Shown: piece after piece, positions 1 through 8,738 of the stretch
Position numbering within the stretch: the stretch's first letter is position 1
Layout: every line of letters begins with the position of its first letter
DNA from: Bacillus shivajii
Lineage (GTDB): Bacteria; Bacillota; Bacilli; Bacillales; Salisediminibacteriaceae
Direction of reading: 5' to 3'
Assembly: GCF_020519665.1 (NCBI RefSeq)
Contig: NZ_CP084703.1
Location: 310,001-374,000, forward strand
DNA: 64,000 bases
The notes under the pieces: model-generated
What the model was told of the DNA's origin: nothing
What the model saw: only the letters and a program-made list of their open reading frames with translations
Database searches by the model: none
Translations under genes and position numbers: made by a program

Positions 1-2
1 CA

Positions 3-95
3 ATTGCTTCAGGTCCTTTCATTACAACAGTAAATGATATTTTAGGTTTATTAATTTATTTCACGATTGCAACGTCACTTTTGCAGTATTTATAA
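3..95 (+). CDS. mgtE: Magnesium transporter MgtE, C-terminal end (5' truncated by window)
   Basis: This is the last 30 codons of a gene that begins left of the window. The frame reads IASGPFITTVNDILGLLIY and ends SLLQYL before a TAA stop. The GPFITTVNDxLGLLIYF pattern is the final transmembrane helix of MgtE, whose conserved Asp lies in the Mg2+ pore. An intrinsic terminator follows directly. The CBS and N domains are not visible, so the identification rests on this short but characteristic tail. Confidence 0.75.
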   Translation: MASGPFITTVNDILGLLIYFTIATSLLQYL

Positions 96-105
96 GTAAA
101 ATGCC

Positions 106-138
106 GAAGCACCTTCTTTCGTTAGGAGGTGTTTTTTG
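106..138 (+). terminator. Intrinsic terminator after mgtE
   Basis: A short hairpin has arms around GCACCTT and AGGAGGTG with a small loop, followed by a run of six T residues. It lies just downstream of the mgtE stop. Confidence 0.7.
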
Positions 139-165
139 GTCTTGGATTAATTAGAATAATTTTAA

Positions 166-285
166 CTTACGGATAAACTGAAATTTTCGCGGACAAAATG
201 AAAAACTTACGGATAAACTCAAATTCTTGCGGACAAAACCAAAAAGTTACGGATAAACCAGATTTTTCGCGGACAAAGCATGGAT
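166..285. repeat. Three tandem 40-bp units, each made of two related 20-bp halves
   Basis: The units start at 166, 206 and 246 with an exact 40-bp step. Each has a first half like CTTACGGATAAACTGAAATT and a second half like TTCGCGGACAAAATGAAAAA. The halves resemble each other (CGGAtAAAc versus CGGAcAAAa), which gives a 20-bp sub-period. No promoter or reading frame explains it. It fills most of the gap between the mgtE terminator and the next gene. Confidence 0.85.
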
Positions 286-413
286 AAGTATCGACATTAA
301 ACAATAAGAGCTTTTTTATTAAAGTTCATTCATTAATTATTCGAGAAAAACAAGGTATAATCTCTGTAGTATATAAATAACACCACGTTTTTTTCATAGG
401 AAGGGGAAGGAAC

Positions 414-1523
414 ATGAACAAATCGTTAGCGGTTGGGGCCATCGATGAATTTCATATCGATGTTTATGGCCTAGCGCTTATTATAAAATTAGTAGAATTA
501 AGGGTGCATGAGGATATTCGAATTGTGAGACAGAAAATGGAGAGCGAGGAGAGTGTTTCACAAAAACCGAAGGAACCAGGGTTCATAGGCGGCTTAAAAA
601 ATTCCTACCATTCTATGAAAGGTTCGTATGATAACTGGAAAGGTGATCAACTCACTAAGGAAATCAACGAAAAACAGCGTTGGTTGAATAAGTGGTCAAA
701 CGATACGTGGCAATCGTTAGGTTCCCATCAAACGGCGATTCGCAGTCAATCACTTCAAGAGATTAAAAGTCAGTTTTTAGCGAAACGAGAAAATCAGTAC
801 AAGCTTTATTTAGTGCTTCAAGAAGCGGTACTTACGCCAGTTTACGGTGAAATGGAAGGTTTTCCAAAGGGGCAGAAGGAACGTGATATCTACGGAGGAA
901 TCGGTGTCATTTCTAGAGAGTGTGGCTTTTCTCAGGAGACAGGTAAACAAATGTTAAAGGAGGCAAACCATTTTCTTAAAGAAGTAAATAACTACTGGGG
1001 AAAAGTGATTAAGTGGAGCCTTGCAGGAACAGGCGCAGCCCTTTTAACCGCAGGGTTAGCAGCTCCAGTCATCGCTGGAGCAATCGGTGGTGCGATGGGA
1101 CTTTCTGGAGCGGCTGCGACATCAGCTGGATTAGCAGCGATAGGAGGGGGAGCGATTGCTGCCGGAGGTCTCGGAATGGCTGGCGGTATGCAAATATTAA
1201 TTGGAGGAGGCGCATTGTTAGGTGCTGCTGGTGGTGCTGGCGTGGCGAACTTTGTAGGTAAGCTTCCGCAAGATGCTATTTCTGTCTCTATGGTAAAAAT
1301 CATTAACTACAATCATTATTTGCAAACGCACCATCGCAACAATATGGAAGCGAAACAAATTAATGAACGCGTGTTACATGCATTTTTAACATTTAAACAC
1401 CAAGCAGAAAGAGAAGTACTGCTCGATTCAACATACATAGAAAACGAAGAAAAATCGAAAAAGGCGATTGAGATCATGAATTTAGCGTACAAGCATTTGC
1501 TTGAGGGAAAAAGGTCGTATTAA
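414..1523 (+). CDS. Membrane-associated protein with long Gly/Ala-rich hydrophobic segment
   Basis: I do not recognise the family with confidence. The start is an ATG behind a good GAAGGGGAAGG site. Residues 1-200 are hydrophilic, helical and rich in Lys, Glu and Gln. Residues about 200-282 form an unusually long Gly/Ala stretch with repeated GGA, GAAG and AGG motifs that could make two or three tightly packed membrane helices. The last 85 residues are charged again. This arrangement recalls DUF726-like or pore-forming glycine-zipper proteins, but no catalytic motif is visible. The gene is monocistronic, with its own terminator. Confidence 0.8.
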   Translation: MNKSLAVGAIDEFHIDVYGLALIIKLVELRVHEDIRIVRQKMESEESVSQKPKEPGFIGGLKNSYHSMKGSYDNWKGDQLTKEINEKQRWLNKWSNDTWQSLGSHQTAIRSQSLQEIKSQFLAKRENQYKLYLVLQEAVLTPVYGEMEGFPKGQKERDIYGGIGVISRECGFSQETGKQMLKEANHFLKEVNNYWGKVIKWSLAGTGAALLTAGLAAPVIAGAIGGAMGLSGAAATSAGLAAIGGGAIAAGGLGMAGGMQILIGGGALLGAAGGAGVANFVGKLPQDAISVSMVKIINYNHYLQTHHRNNMEAKQINERVLHAFLTFKHQAEREVLLDSTYIENEEKSKKAIEIMNLAYKHLLEGKRSY

Positions 1524-1540
1524 TTTTGCTTAGAAAAAAG

Positions 1541-1575
1541 AGTACCACCAGTACAAAATAGGTGGTACTTATTTA
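1541..1575 (+). terminator. Intrinsic terminator
   Basis: A perfect 9-bp stem, AGTACCACC pairing with GGTGGTACT, has an 11-nt loop and is followed by TTATTTATATTT. It ends the upstream membrane-protein gene. Confidence 0.8.
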
Positions 1576-1668
1576 TATTTCACTTTCTAGAATCAATTTC
1601 ATAATTCCGTTTTTTGTACAATGAAACGAATGATGTTATAAATTTTTCAAATATGTATGTTTTATTTG

Positions 1669-1945
1669 TACTATCAGAATTTAAAAATTTATGGTCGATA
1701 GATAATTGCTCCTGCGCCGCTAAGCTTGCTCGTCGCAGCTCGAAGGGATTTCGAGGAAGCCGATACTCGTTGCTCCTGCGTTTACTCGTCGCAACTCGAC
1801 GTTTAATCATAGGAGTTGAGCTTGTGGCAACTAAGGCTTACTTCCACAGGATGTGGTGACTTCGGCGTTGATCACACGACGTGATCGACTTTAACCGAAG
1901 TTCCTTATTAAGACTTGCCGAAAAGCCAAGTTTTGTTTAGAAGTG
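1669..1945. repeat. Dispersed repeat element, copy A
   Basis: The element opens with CTATCAGAATTTA, runs through blocks rich in GCTCCTGCG and ACTCGTCGCA, then GGCAACTAAGGCTTACTTCC, and closes with AGCCAAGTTTTGTTTAG. The same ordered blocks recur at 18842-19142. It contains short open frames but no credible start or ribosome binding site. It lies between a terminator and the sigma-factor operon. Confidence 0.8.
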
Positions 1946-2098
1946 AAGTTCACGCTCATCATTCGTAATTTCGCATCTTATTTTGAGTTATGAAACTGAT
2001 TCTCTATAATATTTTTTTATATTTTTTCCAAAAAAACTGTAGTCAAAGTGTAAATGAGCTTCGTCTATTTTGTGTAAGGCGGAAAGGAGGGGAGAGAC

Positions 2099-2644
2099 AT
2101 TCGTGATGAAGCATTAATTAAACAAGTGTTACATGGCAATGACCATGCTTACCGAATGCTTGTTGAGAAGTATCGTACGTTTATTTTTCAAACGGCATTC
2201 GGGGTGCTCAGAAATGAGAAAGATGCAGAAGATGCAGCACAAGAAGTATTTATCAAGATTTATTCGTCTCTCCCTAACTACGAAGGAAAAGGATTGAAAA
2301 CATGGATGGCTAGGATCACTGTCAACCATTCGATTGATATAAAACGAAAACAGGAGAGGCGAAAGGAAGAAGTAACAGAAGACATCGGACTGCAACTCGT
2401 TACAGCTTCACGAGAAACGGCTGAAGGTGCTTACTTTAACCGAGAATTACAAGAAGGTGTTCGGGAGCGGGTCAATGAGCTTCCAATTAACTATCGGCTT
2501 GTTGTTTACGGCTACTATATAGAAGAAAAAAGCTTTCGTCAGCTAGCAGAAGAGCAAGGGATAAATGAGAAGTCGGTACGGGTGAAGCTGCATCGTGCAA
2601 GAAAGTGGATGAGAGAACATTGGAAGGAGGAGGATTTTTCATGA
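2099..2644 (+). CDS. ECF-type RNA polymerase sigma factor, probable ATT start
   Basis: This is a group IV sigma-70 factor of 181 residues. Region 2 carries NEKDAEDAAQEVFIKIY and region 4 carries the helix-turn-helix FRQLAEEQGINEKSV followed by RVKLHRARKWM. A GTG at 2126 has no ribosome binding site and would cut off the family-typical DEALIKQVLHG. The in-frame codon about 8 nt after the strong GGAAAGGAGGGGAG site is ATT at 2099, so ATT is the likelier start. The stop overlaps the anti-sigma start in an ATGA junction, so the two are translationally coupled. The factor should be held inactive at the membrane by that partner. The inducing signal is unknown. Confidence 0.88.
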   Translation: MRDEALIKQVLHGNDHAYRMLVEKYRTFIFQTAFGVLRNEKDAEDAAQEVFIKIYSSLPNYEGKGLKTWMARITVNHSIDIKRKQERRKEEVTEDIGLQLVTASRETAEGAYFNRELQEGVRERVNELPINYRLVVYGYYIEEKSFRQLAEEQGINEKSVRVKLHRARKWMREHWKEEDFS

Positions 2645-3099
2645 AGCATCGTTCAAAAGGTGAATGGCTGAAATTTGTAAATGGTGAATTACCTGATGAG
2701 ACGAGACAGGAGTTTGAAGATCACTTGTTTACTTGTGATGCGTGTATGAATCTTTATATAGAAGCGATCGAAGAATCTAGTAGAAACCTTCCAAGTGTTA
2801 ATAATGAGAAAGCTTTTACAGATTCAGTGATGAGTAAGGTCGAGACCGATTTCTCTTCTTCAAACGTAACCGAGCAGGAAAAAACAAATCGGCCATTTTA
2901 TCAAAAAACAGCATTTCATTATGTAGTCGCTGCTTCATTAACGATCGTGCTCATGTCGTCAGGGGTTTTTCAGTCGATCACCAGCTATGTGGACGATCTT
3001 CAACGGTCGACACTTTCTGAAGAATCACCTTCGATTACTGCACAAATTCTTGACCGAGCGTTTTCAAAAGCAAATGAAGGAGGAGTAGACAATGAATAA
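2641..3099 (+). CDS. Zinc-binding (ZAS) anti-sigma factor, single-pass membrane protein
   Basis: The start ATG overlaps the sigma-factor stop and follows GGAAGGAGGAGG. The cytoplasmic part has the ZAS signature His28-x3-Cys32-x2-Cys35, preceded by WLKFVNGELPDETRQEFEDH, as in RsiW-like anti-sigma factors. One transmembrane helix lies at about residues 95-113, and a short extracytoplasmic tail of about 35 residues follows. The family binds its ECF factor and releases it by proteolysis or redox change. The gene's 3' end overlaps the next gene by 8 bp. Confidence 0.88.
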   Translation: MKHRSKGEWLKFVNGELPDETRQEFEDHLFTCDACMNLYIEAIEESSRNLPSVNNEKAFTDSVMSKVETDFSSSNVTEQEKTNRPFYQKTAFHYVVAASLTIVLMSSGVFQSITSYVDDLQRSTLSEESPSITAQILDRAFSKANEGGVDNE

Positions 3100-4168
3100 T
3101 CAGCATAGACACCCATTAGTTGCCTTTTTACTCTCATTTTTCCCTGGTGGGGGTCAGTTTTATTGTGGGAATATTTTTCGAGGGATGTTTTATTTCTTTA
3201 TGACCGTACTTCCTGCCGGAGGAGGATTGTTTTTAACCGTTATTGGAAATAACATCAACTTTTTATTGTTGGGTGGGGCCGTTGGTTTCTTTTTCTACCT
3301 TGTCAGTTTTATTGATACCCTCGTGGTTAGTACACGCCAGTACCATCAAGCGATGGAACAAGGGGAAGGTAGTGAACAACTAGAGTCGGAGCGTTTCTTT
3401 ACGATTGTTCTATCATTTATTCCTGGAGTCGGTCACTTCCAACTCGGGTTAATGAACCGAGGCTTTACGTTTTTGACAGCGTTTCTTGGGGCGGCTATCA
3501 TGATCTTTTTCGTATCATTTTTGATGCGACAAGATGCCTTCCTCGTGTTTATGGCGTTTTTACCAGTCGTTTGGGTGTACAGCTTCTTTGACTCTGTCCA
3601 ACATTTAAATAAAAAACAGCGCGGAGAAACACTAGAGGATCGTTCGCTTCTAGATGATCTCGAGAATCGTCGTGCAGATGGACAAAAAAGCAAGGTGATC
3701 GCAACTCTATTAGCCATTTTCCCAGGGGCTGGACACCTTTATCTTGGTTATCAACGTCGTGGGATTCAGTTAATGGCGGCCTTTTTGTTAGCCATTTATG
3801 TATTAGATATCTTACGTCTTGGGGTGTTTATTTTCCTCATTCCGATCATTTGGTTTTACAGCTTTTTTGATGGGCTGCAAAAAGCAAGTCGTGAAGATGA
3901 GGAGCCTATTGATGATCAGCCGATCATTCCGTATTTAATGAACCATAAGCGGTGGATTGGGATTGGGTTTATTGTGCTTGGGGGTTACTTTCTTTTAGAC
4001 CGAGTCTTTATTCCGTCATTTGCACCTCGGCTGACAGAATTACTGCAGGTTGAGGTTGGAATGTGGTATCACCAATACTTTCACATTTTTGTGGTCAGTC
4101 TAATTCTTATTGCTGGTGGGGTTAAACTTCTGTCTGGTAGTAAAATGAAAGGTAATGATGGAGCGTAA
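3092..4168 (+). CDS. Polytopic membrane protein with three TM2-like repeats, sigma operon partner
   Basis: This 358-residue protein is the third gene of the sigma/anti-sigma operon and overlaps the anti-sigma gene. A motif of the form F-(F/I)-P-G-x-G-x-x-Y/F-x-x-G-x-x-x-R-G occurs three times, near residues 17-30, 108-121 and 205-218. Each copy leads into a hydrophobic helix pair, so the protein looks like an internal triplication of a TM2-like unit. Acidic linkers separate the copies, and a final helix pair lies near residues 290-345. The position suggests a membrane sensor or modulator of the ECF pathway, but that is inference. No enzyme motif is seen. Confidence 0.75.
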   Translation: MNNQHRHPLVAFLLSFFPGGGQFYCGNIFRGMFYFFMTVLPAGGGLFLTVIGNNINFLLLGGAVGFFFYLVSFIDTLVVSTRQYHQAMEQGEGSEQLESERFFTIVLSFIPGVGHFQLGLMNRGFTFLTAFLGAAIMIFFVSFLMRQDAFLVFMAFLPVVWVYSFFDSVQHLNKKQRGETLEDRSLLDDLENRRADGQKSKVIATLLAIFPGAGHLYLGYQRRGIQLMAAFLLAIYVLDILRLGVFIFLIPIIWFYSFFDGLQKASREDEEPIDDQPIIPYLMNHKRWIGIGFIVLGGYFLLDRVFIPSFAPRLTELLQVEVGMWYHQYFHIFVVSLILIAGGVKLLSGSKMKGNDGA

Positions 4169-4218
4169 GAACATGGTGTGTAGGGATGTATCGATAGAGA
4201 TTACTCTATTGAAAGACG

Positions 4219-4256
4219 TAAAGCCCCTTAGGGATTCGTAACCTAAGGGGCTTTTT
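4219..4256 (+). terminator. Intrinsic terminator of the sigma operon
   Basis: The stem AAAGCCCCTTAGG pairs with CCTAAGGGGCTTT across a 9-nt loop and is followed by T residues. It is strong and GC-rich. Confidence 0.92.
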
Positions 4257-4731
4257 GACAAACGGTTTAATACAGTTATATAACCGCAAGTTAATAATCA
4301 CCATAATAACTCCAAGAGAAAAATTAAAGTGATGAAGGAATAAAAATGCAGGTTCGAACTAACAGTAAAGACGATATTCCTGCACCAAAAGCACCTGAAA
4401 ATGATTGATGGAAGATGATAGGTATTTGGATTTATTTTACATATCATACTATTAACCAATGACCTCTTTAGAGATAATGTTTAAACCGCCTTGAATACTT
4501 ACAGTCTCTAACGATTCCGACATTACTACTAATCTTGCTTTTTACTTCAAACAAAACGTTAAACACCAAAATTTGACATTTTACACCAAAGTACCGGTAC
4601 ACAGTGGTGGCCCATAACTTCCAAAAAATAGAATGATCATTATAATAGATTGTGATTTGAAAAATGAGGAAAGGGGAGTAGTTAAATCGTTCTATTTAAT
4701 ATAAAAAATTTAATAGAGGCAGGTGTTTAAT
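4257..4731. other. Long leader or intergenic gap before the vWA-lipase gene
   Basis: About 470 bp show no convincing gene. Two related phrases, AAACACCAAAATTTGACA and TTTACACCAAAGTACC, lie near 4560-4600, and an AT-rich GATCATTATAATAG lies near 4633. These might include a promoter. No riboswitch fold was recognised. Confidence 0.4.
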
Positions 4732-7700
4732 GTGAAAAAAAGATTAAAAAAAACTTTAAGTGTGCTTTTAATTACGTTACTTTTATTTACACTTATTTCA
4801 CCTATGAACATGCATAGTGCTTTTGCTGAAGGGAGAGGTAACTCGGATAAACAGTTCGAACTGCCTATCCTACATACGATCCCTGAACATAAACAACAGC
4901 TTAGTGAAGGCTCGATAATTGAAATATATTTGGATGAATCTCACAGAAATTACAACAGATTTTATCAGCAATTTAATAGAGGAAGTTTTGAAGTGTTGAT
5001 AAACAAAGATGAAATGGGTGCAACTTTTGATGCTAAATCAAACGTTATCGAAATTTTATTGGATGGAGAAAAAGTCGATTCTGAAGAGCTGCAAGTTGAA
5101 TTACACTTAAAAGCAGCCAATAATTCAAATAGACAAAATGCACCTAATAATGCTTCATATTCCTTTACCGTTTATTATAATCAGGCACCAATTTTAGAGT
5201 TAATAGACTATGAGGAGTATGACCCTGACTTTGAACTAGAGCCAGAACCGAGGTTGTCATTATATCATCCAGAGCCTACGATAAATATACTAAGATGGAA
5301 TGAAATTAATCAAGCTGATTCATATACTGTTAAACGGGGAACAGAAAGTGGTAATTATGACATACTCGCTTCTAATGTTACCGATACAACCTATGTAGAT
5401 AGTGATGTTGAGGAGTTTACAACGTATTACTATGTTGTAGAGGCCGTTTCAGGTGAAGAAATCAGTCCATATTCAAATGAAGTGGTGGAATATAGCCCTT
5501 TTATCTTAGATTTTGAATGGGATCAAGATGTGGTTGATTTTTCATGGTCTACTGTCGAAGGAGTAGATGAATACCGACTTTATCGAGGAGAAGTATTACA
5601 TGATGAATCTGAGGGCACATGGGAATATGCCGATTCGGTAGAGCTCATAACATCAGTAGAAGAGCCCTTCTATGAAGAGACGTTAGGGTGGGATGAAAAC
5701 ATTTATTTCTATTATGTAGAACTTATTACGGGAGCAGAAGAAGAAGAACCGATTTCTAACGTCGTAATCGTTGATACGGCAGAAGTTGACTCTGATGGAG
5801 ATGGCTTACCAGATAAAATTGAACTAGAAATAGGGTCAGACCCTTACAATCCTGACACAAATGGAAACGGGATTCCAGATGGTTATGAGTATTATGTGTT
5901 AAATTCAGATCCTTCTGATATGGATTCCGAAGTTGCAGATTTAGATTTTAGTGGAGATGGCTTAACAAATTTAGAAGAATATCAACATGGTACAGATCCT
6001 TGGAACTCCGATACAGACAATGATGGACTTACTGATTATGAAGAGATACACATTTATGGGACCGATCCTTTGAACCCAGATACGAGTGGGAATGGTTTAT
6101 TGGATGGAAGTGAAGTACGGCTAGGTTTTGATCCACTTTTGAAAGATACAAATGGAAATGGAGTCATTGATTCAGAAGAATTGTTAGTTCAAGAGGTTGA
6201 AATTGAAAATTTAGAAGAGGTGCATACAGATGATAATGTTGCACTTCCATCGCTAACAATTAAAGGGAAAGGGGATATTAACCGGTCCATTTCGGTGAGT
6301 GATGATAGCGAAAATAAATTATTGGAAGACCTTATTTATATTGTTGGAAAACCGATTGACATTCAGCTAGAAAATGAATTCGAGTATGCTGATTTAGAGT
6401 TTAAGATGGATGATTCATATGAGTTAGAAGAACTTGCAATTGTGCACTATGATAAAGGCAACATTGAACTCTTGGATACTACTCTTGACCAAGAAAATCA
6501 TACGATTTCAACAACTGTTGATCATTTTAGCATTTATTATGTAGCTCACATTCCTACTTTATTAAGGTCTTGGGGTGTGGACCTTGATGACGATAATTCT
6601 TGGGATACCCCGATTGTAGAAAAAGGGGTAGCAGATATAGTCTTTGTCATTGATACAACTGGTTCAATGGGTGGGGCCATTAGTAACGTACGGAACAATG
6701 TGATTGAGTTTGCTGAAAAATTAAACTTAGAAAACGTCGATGCCCGCCTTGGTTTGATAGACTATAAAGATATTACGTATGATGGGCCTGATTCAACACA
6801 AAATCTTGGATGGTTTTTAGATCCTGAAGATTTTCAAGATAAAGTAGCAGCAATGACCGCAACAGGGGGAGGGCCTATTCCGGAATCTGCTGTTGATGCT
6901 CTTGAAGAAGGAAGAAGAATGGGCTTTCGGGAAAATGCCAGTCGTCATATGATCTTAATTACTGATGCAAATTACAATGAAGAAACACGCTTTCCTGATG
7001 TGAACTCGATGGAAGATGTGATAGAAAATTTAGTAGAAGATGATATAACAACTTCTGTTATTACAACGAGTACGTGGAAAGATTTATATGCTCCGTTATA
7101 TACATCGACTGGTGGGGTTTATAATAACCTCTATAGTGACTTTTACACAAGTCTTTTAGAAATTGTTGGACTAGTTAGTAAGGACGTATCAGATGGTGTT
7201 TGGATTCGTTTATCAGATGGAACGACAACACAGCTAAAACAAGAGCCAGATCCTAATGACTTAGTAACGGATTCGAACGGTGATGGATATGCAGATAGTA
7301 AACAACTCGTTTTCCCACCTAGAGGTTCGGGAGTCATTACGGTTCCCTCAAGTTCTGGTCCAGAATTTATAGAAGTACAAGTGTATGACTTCTATTCACA
7401 TCCGAATCGTGTCGACACAGATGGAGATGGTTATTGGGATAAAATTGACAATCACCCATTGGAAGAATATCAACCTACTACATTTTTATTACATGGAGTT
7501 CAATCAAATGTTGGAAACGTATATGGGGCATATAATGATTTAGCGCCTTGGGGAATGGATAGTAAAGAAGCAGACAATTATACCCAAACAAATGGTTTAA
7601 CGTTTGCCAATACCTCTTCCCAAGAAGTAAATGCCTTTGATGTTGGACGCTTATATGAACGATTGTATACCAAATATCATGGAGCTCCTAATCCTAGAAC

Positions 7701-8649
7701 AATGTTTGATAGCAGCAGTGAACATGTAATGGTATTTAACTATGCTAACCAAGCCTACATTACATCGAGAACATGTGGTGATACGGATATAAGGACTGCA
7801 CGCTGTTGGAGAGAGAGTGATGATACGTTTTATGCAAGAGGGTCCGATGCTGATTTTCGTGCATACTTAAATAATTTAATAAATGAAGGCAAATTAGAGA
7901 GGCCGACGCCCCACCATAAGCCTGTGATAAATGTTGTTGCTCATAGTATGGGAGGTTTAATTACTCGCTCCATGTATGAGTTAGATACAGATCCAGTGGT
8001 TTATATTGATAATCTAGTCACCTGGGCGACGCCACACTTCGGTACTTATCTTGATGTAGCTGGGTGGGGTCCTGTAAATGCTTTTAAAGACCTTGATAGA
8101 GACAGTCATTTATATGAAAAACTAGTAGTAGAAAACCAAATAAGAGCATTGAACAATAATAGTGAAGTGATCCCTGGTCATACTCCAGATGAAAGAGATT
8201 ATGTCGCTTCGAGAACGGAATATCACATGATGATGGGGGCTGCTCTTAGAAGGGATCGGTTTATCGGTTCTGAAAAAAATGCTGAGGGAACACCGAGATT
8301 TGTTATATCTCCAACTTGTAATGAAAGTACATGGGGTGATATGACATGTTATCGGGACGCTGAGCCACCATCACCTTCTAATAGCGATGAGCGAGACATG
8401 TTCCTAGATTGGGTGAGCGAGCATTTAAATGATGACAATTTTAATATTAGAGAAACAGATGGATGGGTAACGTTAAATGGTGGTTTAGGTTATAGTGGGA
8501 AAATGAAAATGTTTGAAGATGACTTGGGGGACCAGCTTCTTGAAGGAAAAAGATATGTCTTTGCAGGACCTGATAGTATGGTTACTCATAGTCCTATTCA
8601 CGGAAATAGAGGAGTTATTGATTTAACAGTCGAATTATTAACAAGGTAA
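4732..8649 (+). CDS. Large secreted multidomain protein: FN3-like, TSP3 calcium repeats, vWA domain, lipase-like hydrolase
   Basis: Start is the GTG at 4732, about 8 nt after GAGGCAGG; an in-frame GTG at 4723 is possible. Positions below count from 4723. A Sec signal peptide ends at AFA-EG near residue 37. FN3-like modules follow at about 180-350. Acidic DxDxDGxxD thrombospondin-3-like calcium loops lie at 356-486, with more near 850 and 897. A vWA domain at about 637-820 has the MIDAS motif DTTGSMGG. The C-terminal alpha/beta hydrolase (about 920-1308) has LLHGVQSN, the nucleophile elbow AHSMGG (Ser1075) and a likely catalytic His near 1289-1293. It is probably an extracellular Ca2+-stabilised lipase or esterase with an adhesion module. 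No cell-wall anchor is seen. Confidence 0.85.
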   Translation: MKKRLKKTLSVLLITLLLFTLISPMNMHSAFAEGRGNSDKQFELPILHTIPEHKQQLSEGSIIEIYLDESHRNYNRFYQQFNRGSFEVLINKDEMGATFDAKSNVIEILLDGEKVDSEELQVELHLKAANNSNRQNAPNNASYSFTVYYNQAPILELIDYEEYDPDFELEPEPRLSLYHPEPTINILRWNEINQADSYTVKRGTESGNYDILASNVTDTTYVDSDVEEFTTYYYVVEAVSGEEISPYSNEVVEYSPFILDFEWDQDVVDFSWSTVEGVDEYRLYRGEVLHDESEGTWEYADSVELITSVEEPFYEETLGWDENIYFYYVELITGAEEEEPISNVVIVDTAEVDSDGDGLPDKIELEIGSDPYNPDTNGNGIPDGYEYYVLNSDPSDMDSEVADLDFSGDGLTNLEEYQHGTDPWNSDTDNDGLTDYEEIHIYGTDPLNPDTSGNGLLDGSEVRLGFDPLLKDTNGNGVIDSEELLVQEVEIENLEEVHTDDNVALPSLTIKGKGDINRSISVSDDSENKLLEDLIYIVGKPIDIQLENEFEYADLEFKMDDSYELEELAIVHYDKGNIELLDTTLDQENHTISTTVDHFSIYYVAHIPTLLRSWGVDLDDDNSWDTPIVEKGVADIVFVIDTTGSMGGAISNVRNNVIEFAEKLNLENVDARLGLIDYKDITYDGPDSTQNLGWFLDPEDFQDKVAAMTATGGGPIPESAVDALEEGRRMGFRENASRHMILITDANYNEETRFPDVNSMEDVIENLVEDDITTSVITTSTWKDLYAPLYTSTGGVYNNLYSDFYTSLLEIVGLVSKDVSDGVWIRLSDGTTTQLKQEPDPNDLVTDSNGDGYADSKQLVFPPRGSGVITVPSSSGPEFIEVQVYDFYSHPNRVDTDGDGYWDKIDNHPLEEYQPTTFLLHGVQSNVGNVYGAYNDLAPWGMDSKEADNYTQTNGLTFANTSSQEVNAFDVGRLYERLYTKYHGAPNPRTMFDSSSEHVMVFNYANQAYITSRTCGDTDIRTARCWRESDDTFYARGSDADFRAYLNNLINEGKLERPTPHHKPVINVVAHSMGGLITRSMYELDTDPVVYIDNLVTWATPHFGTYLDVAGWGPVNAFKDLDRDSHLYEKLVVENQIRALNNNSEVIPGHTPDERDYVASRTEYHMMMGAALRRDRFIGSEKNAEGTPRFVISPTCNESTWGDMTCYRDAEPPSPSNSDERDMFLDWVSEHLNDDNFNIRETDGWVTLNGGLGYSGKMKMFEDDLGDQLLEGKRYVFAGPDSMVTHSPIHGNRGVIDLTVELLTR

Positions 8650-8666
8650 TCTATTGAGCTGTATGG

Positions 8667-8712
8667 GCTGTCCCAATAACAAGATGCAGAGCACTTGTGG
8701 GACAGCTCTTAT
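8667..8712 (+). terminator. Probable terminator after the vWA-lipase gene
   Basis: GGGCTGTCCCA pairs with TGGGACAGCTC with one mismatch across a 24-nt loop, followed by TTATTATT. The T-run is imperfect. Confidence 0.6.
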
Positions 8713-8738
8713 TATTCAATGAGGAACGGAGGTCAACC

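Noticed and set aside
166-285. CRISPR-like spacing of repeats
   Set aside because: Units are contiguous 40-bp tandem copies with no unique spacers and no cas genes; the same holds for 38521-38620 and 55811-55890.
992-1303. Antisense open frame rich in Pro and Ala opposite the Gly/Ala segment
   Set aside because: It is the mirror of a Gly/Ala-coding stretch, has no ribosome site and is contained in a well-supported gene.
1580-1859. Short frames on both strands inside repeat copy A
   Set aside because: They fall within the dispersed repeat and lack ribosome sites; the same repeat at 18950 gives different frames.
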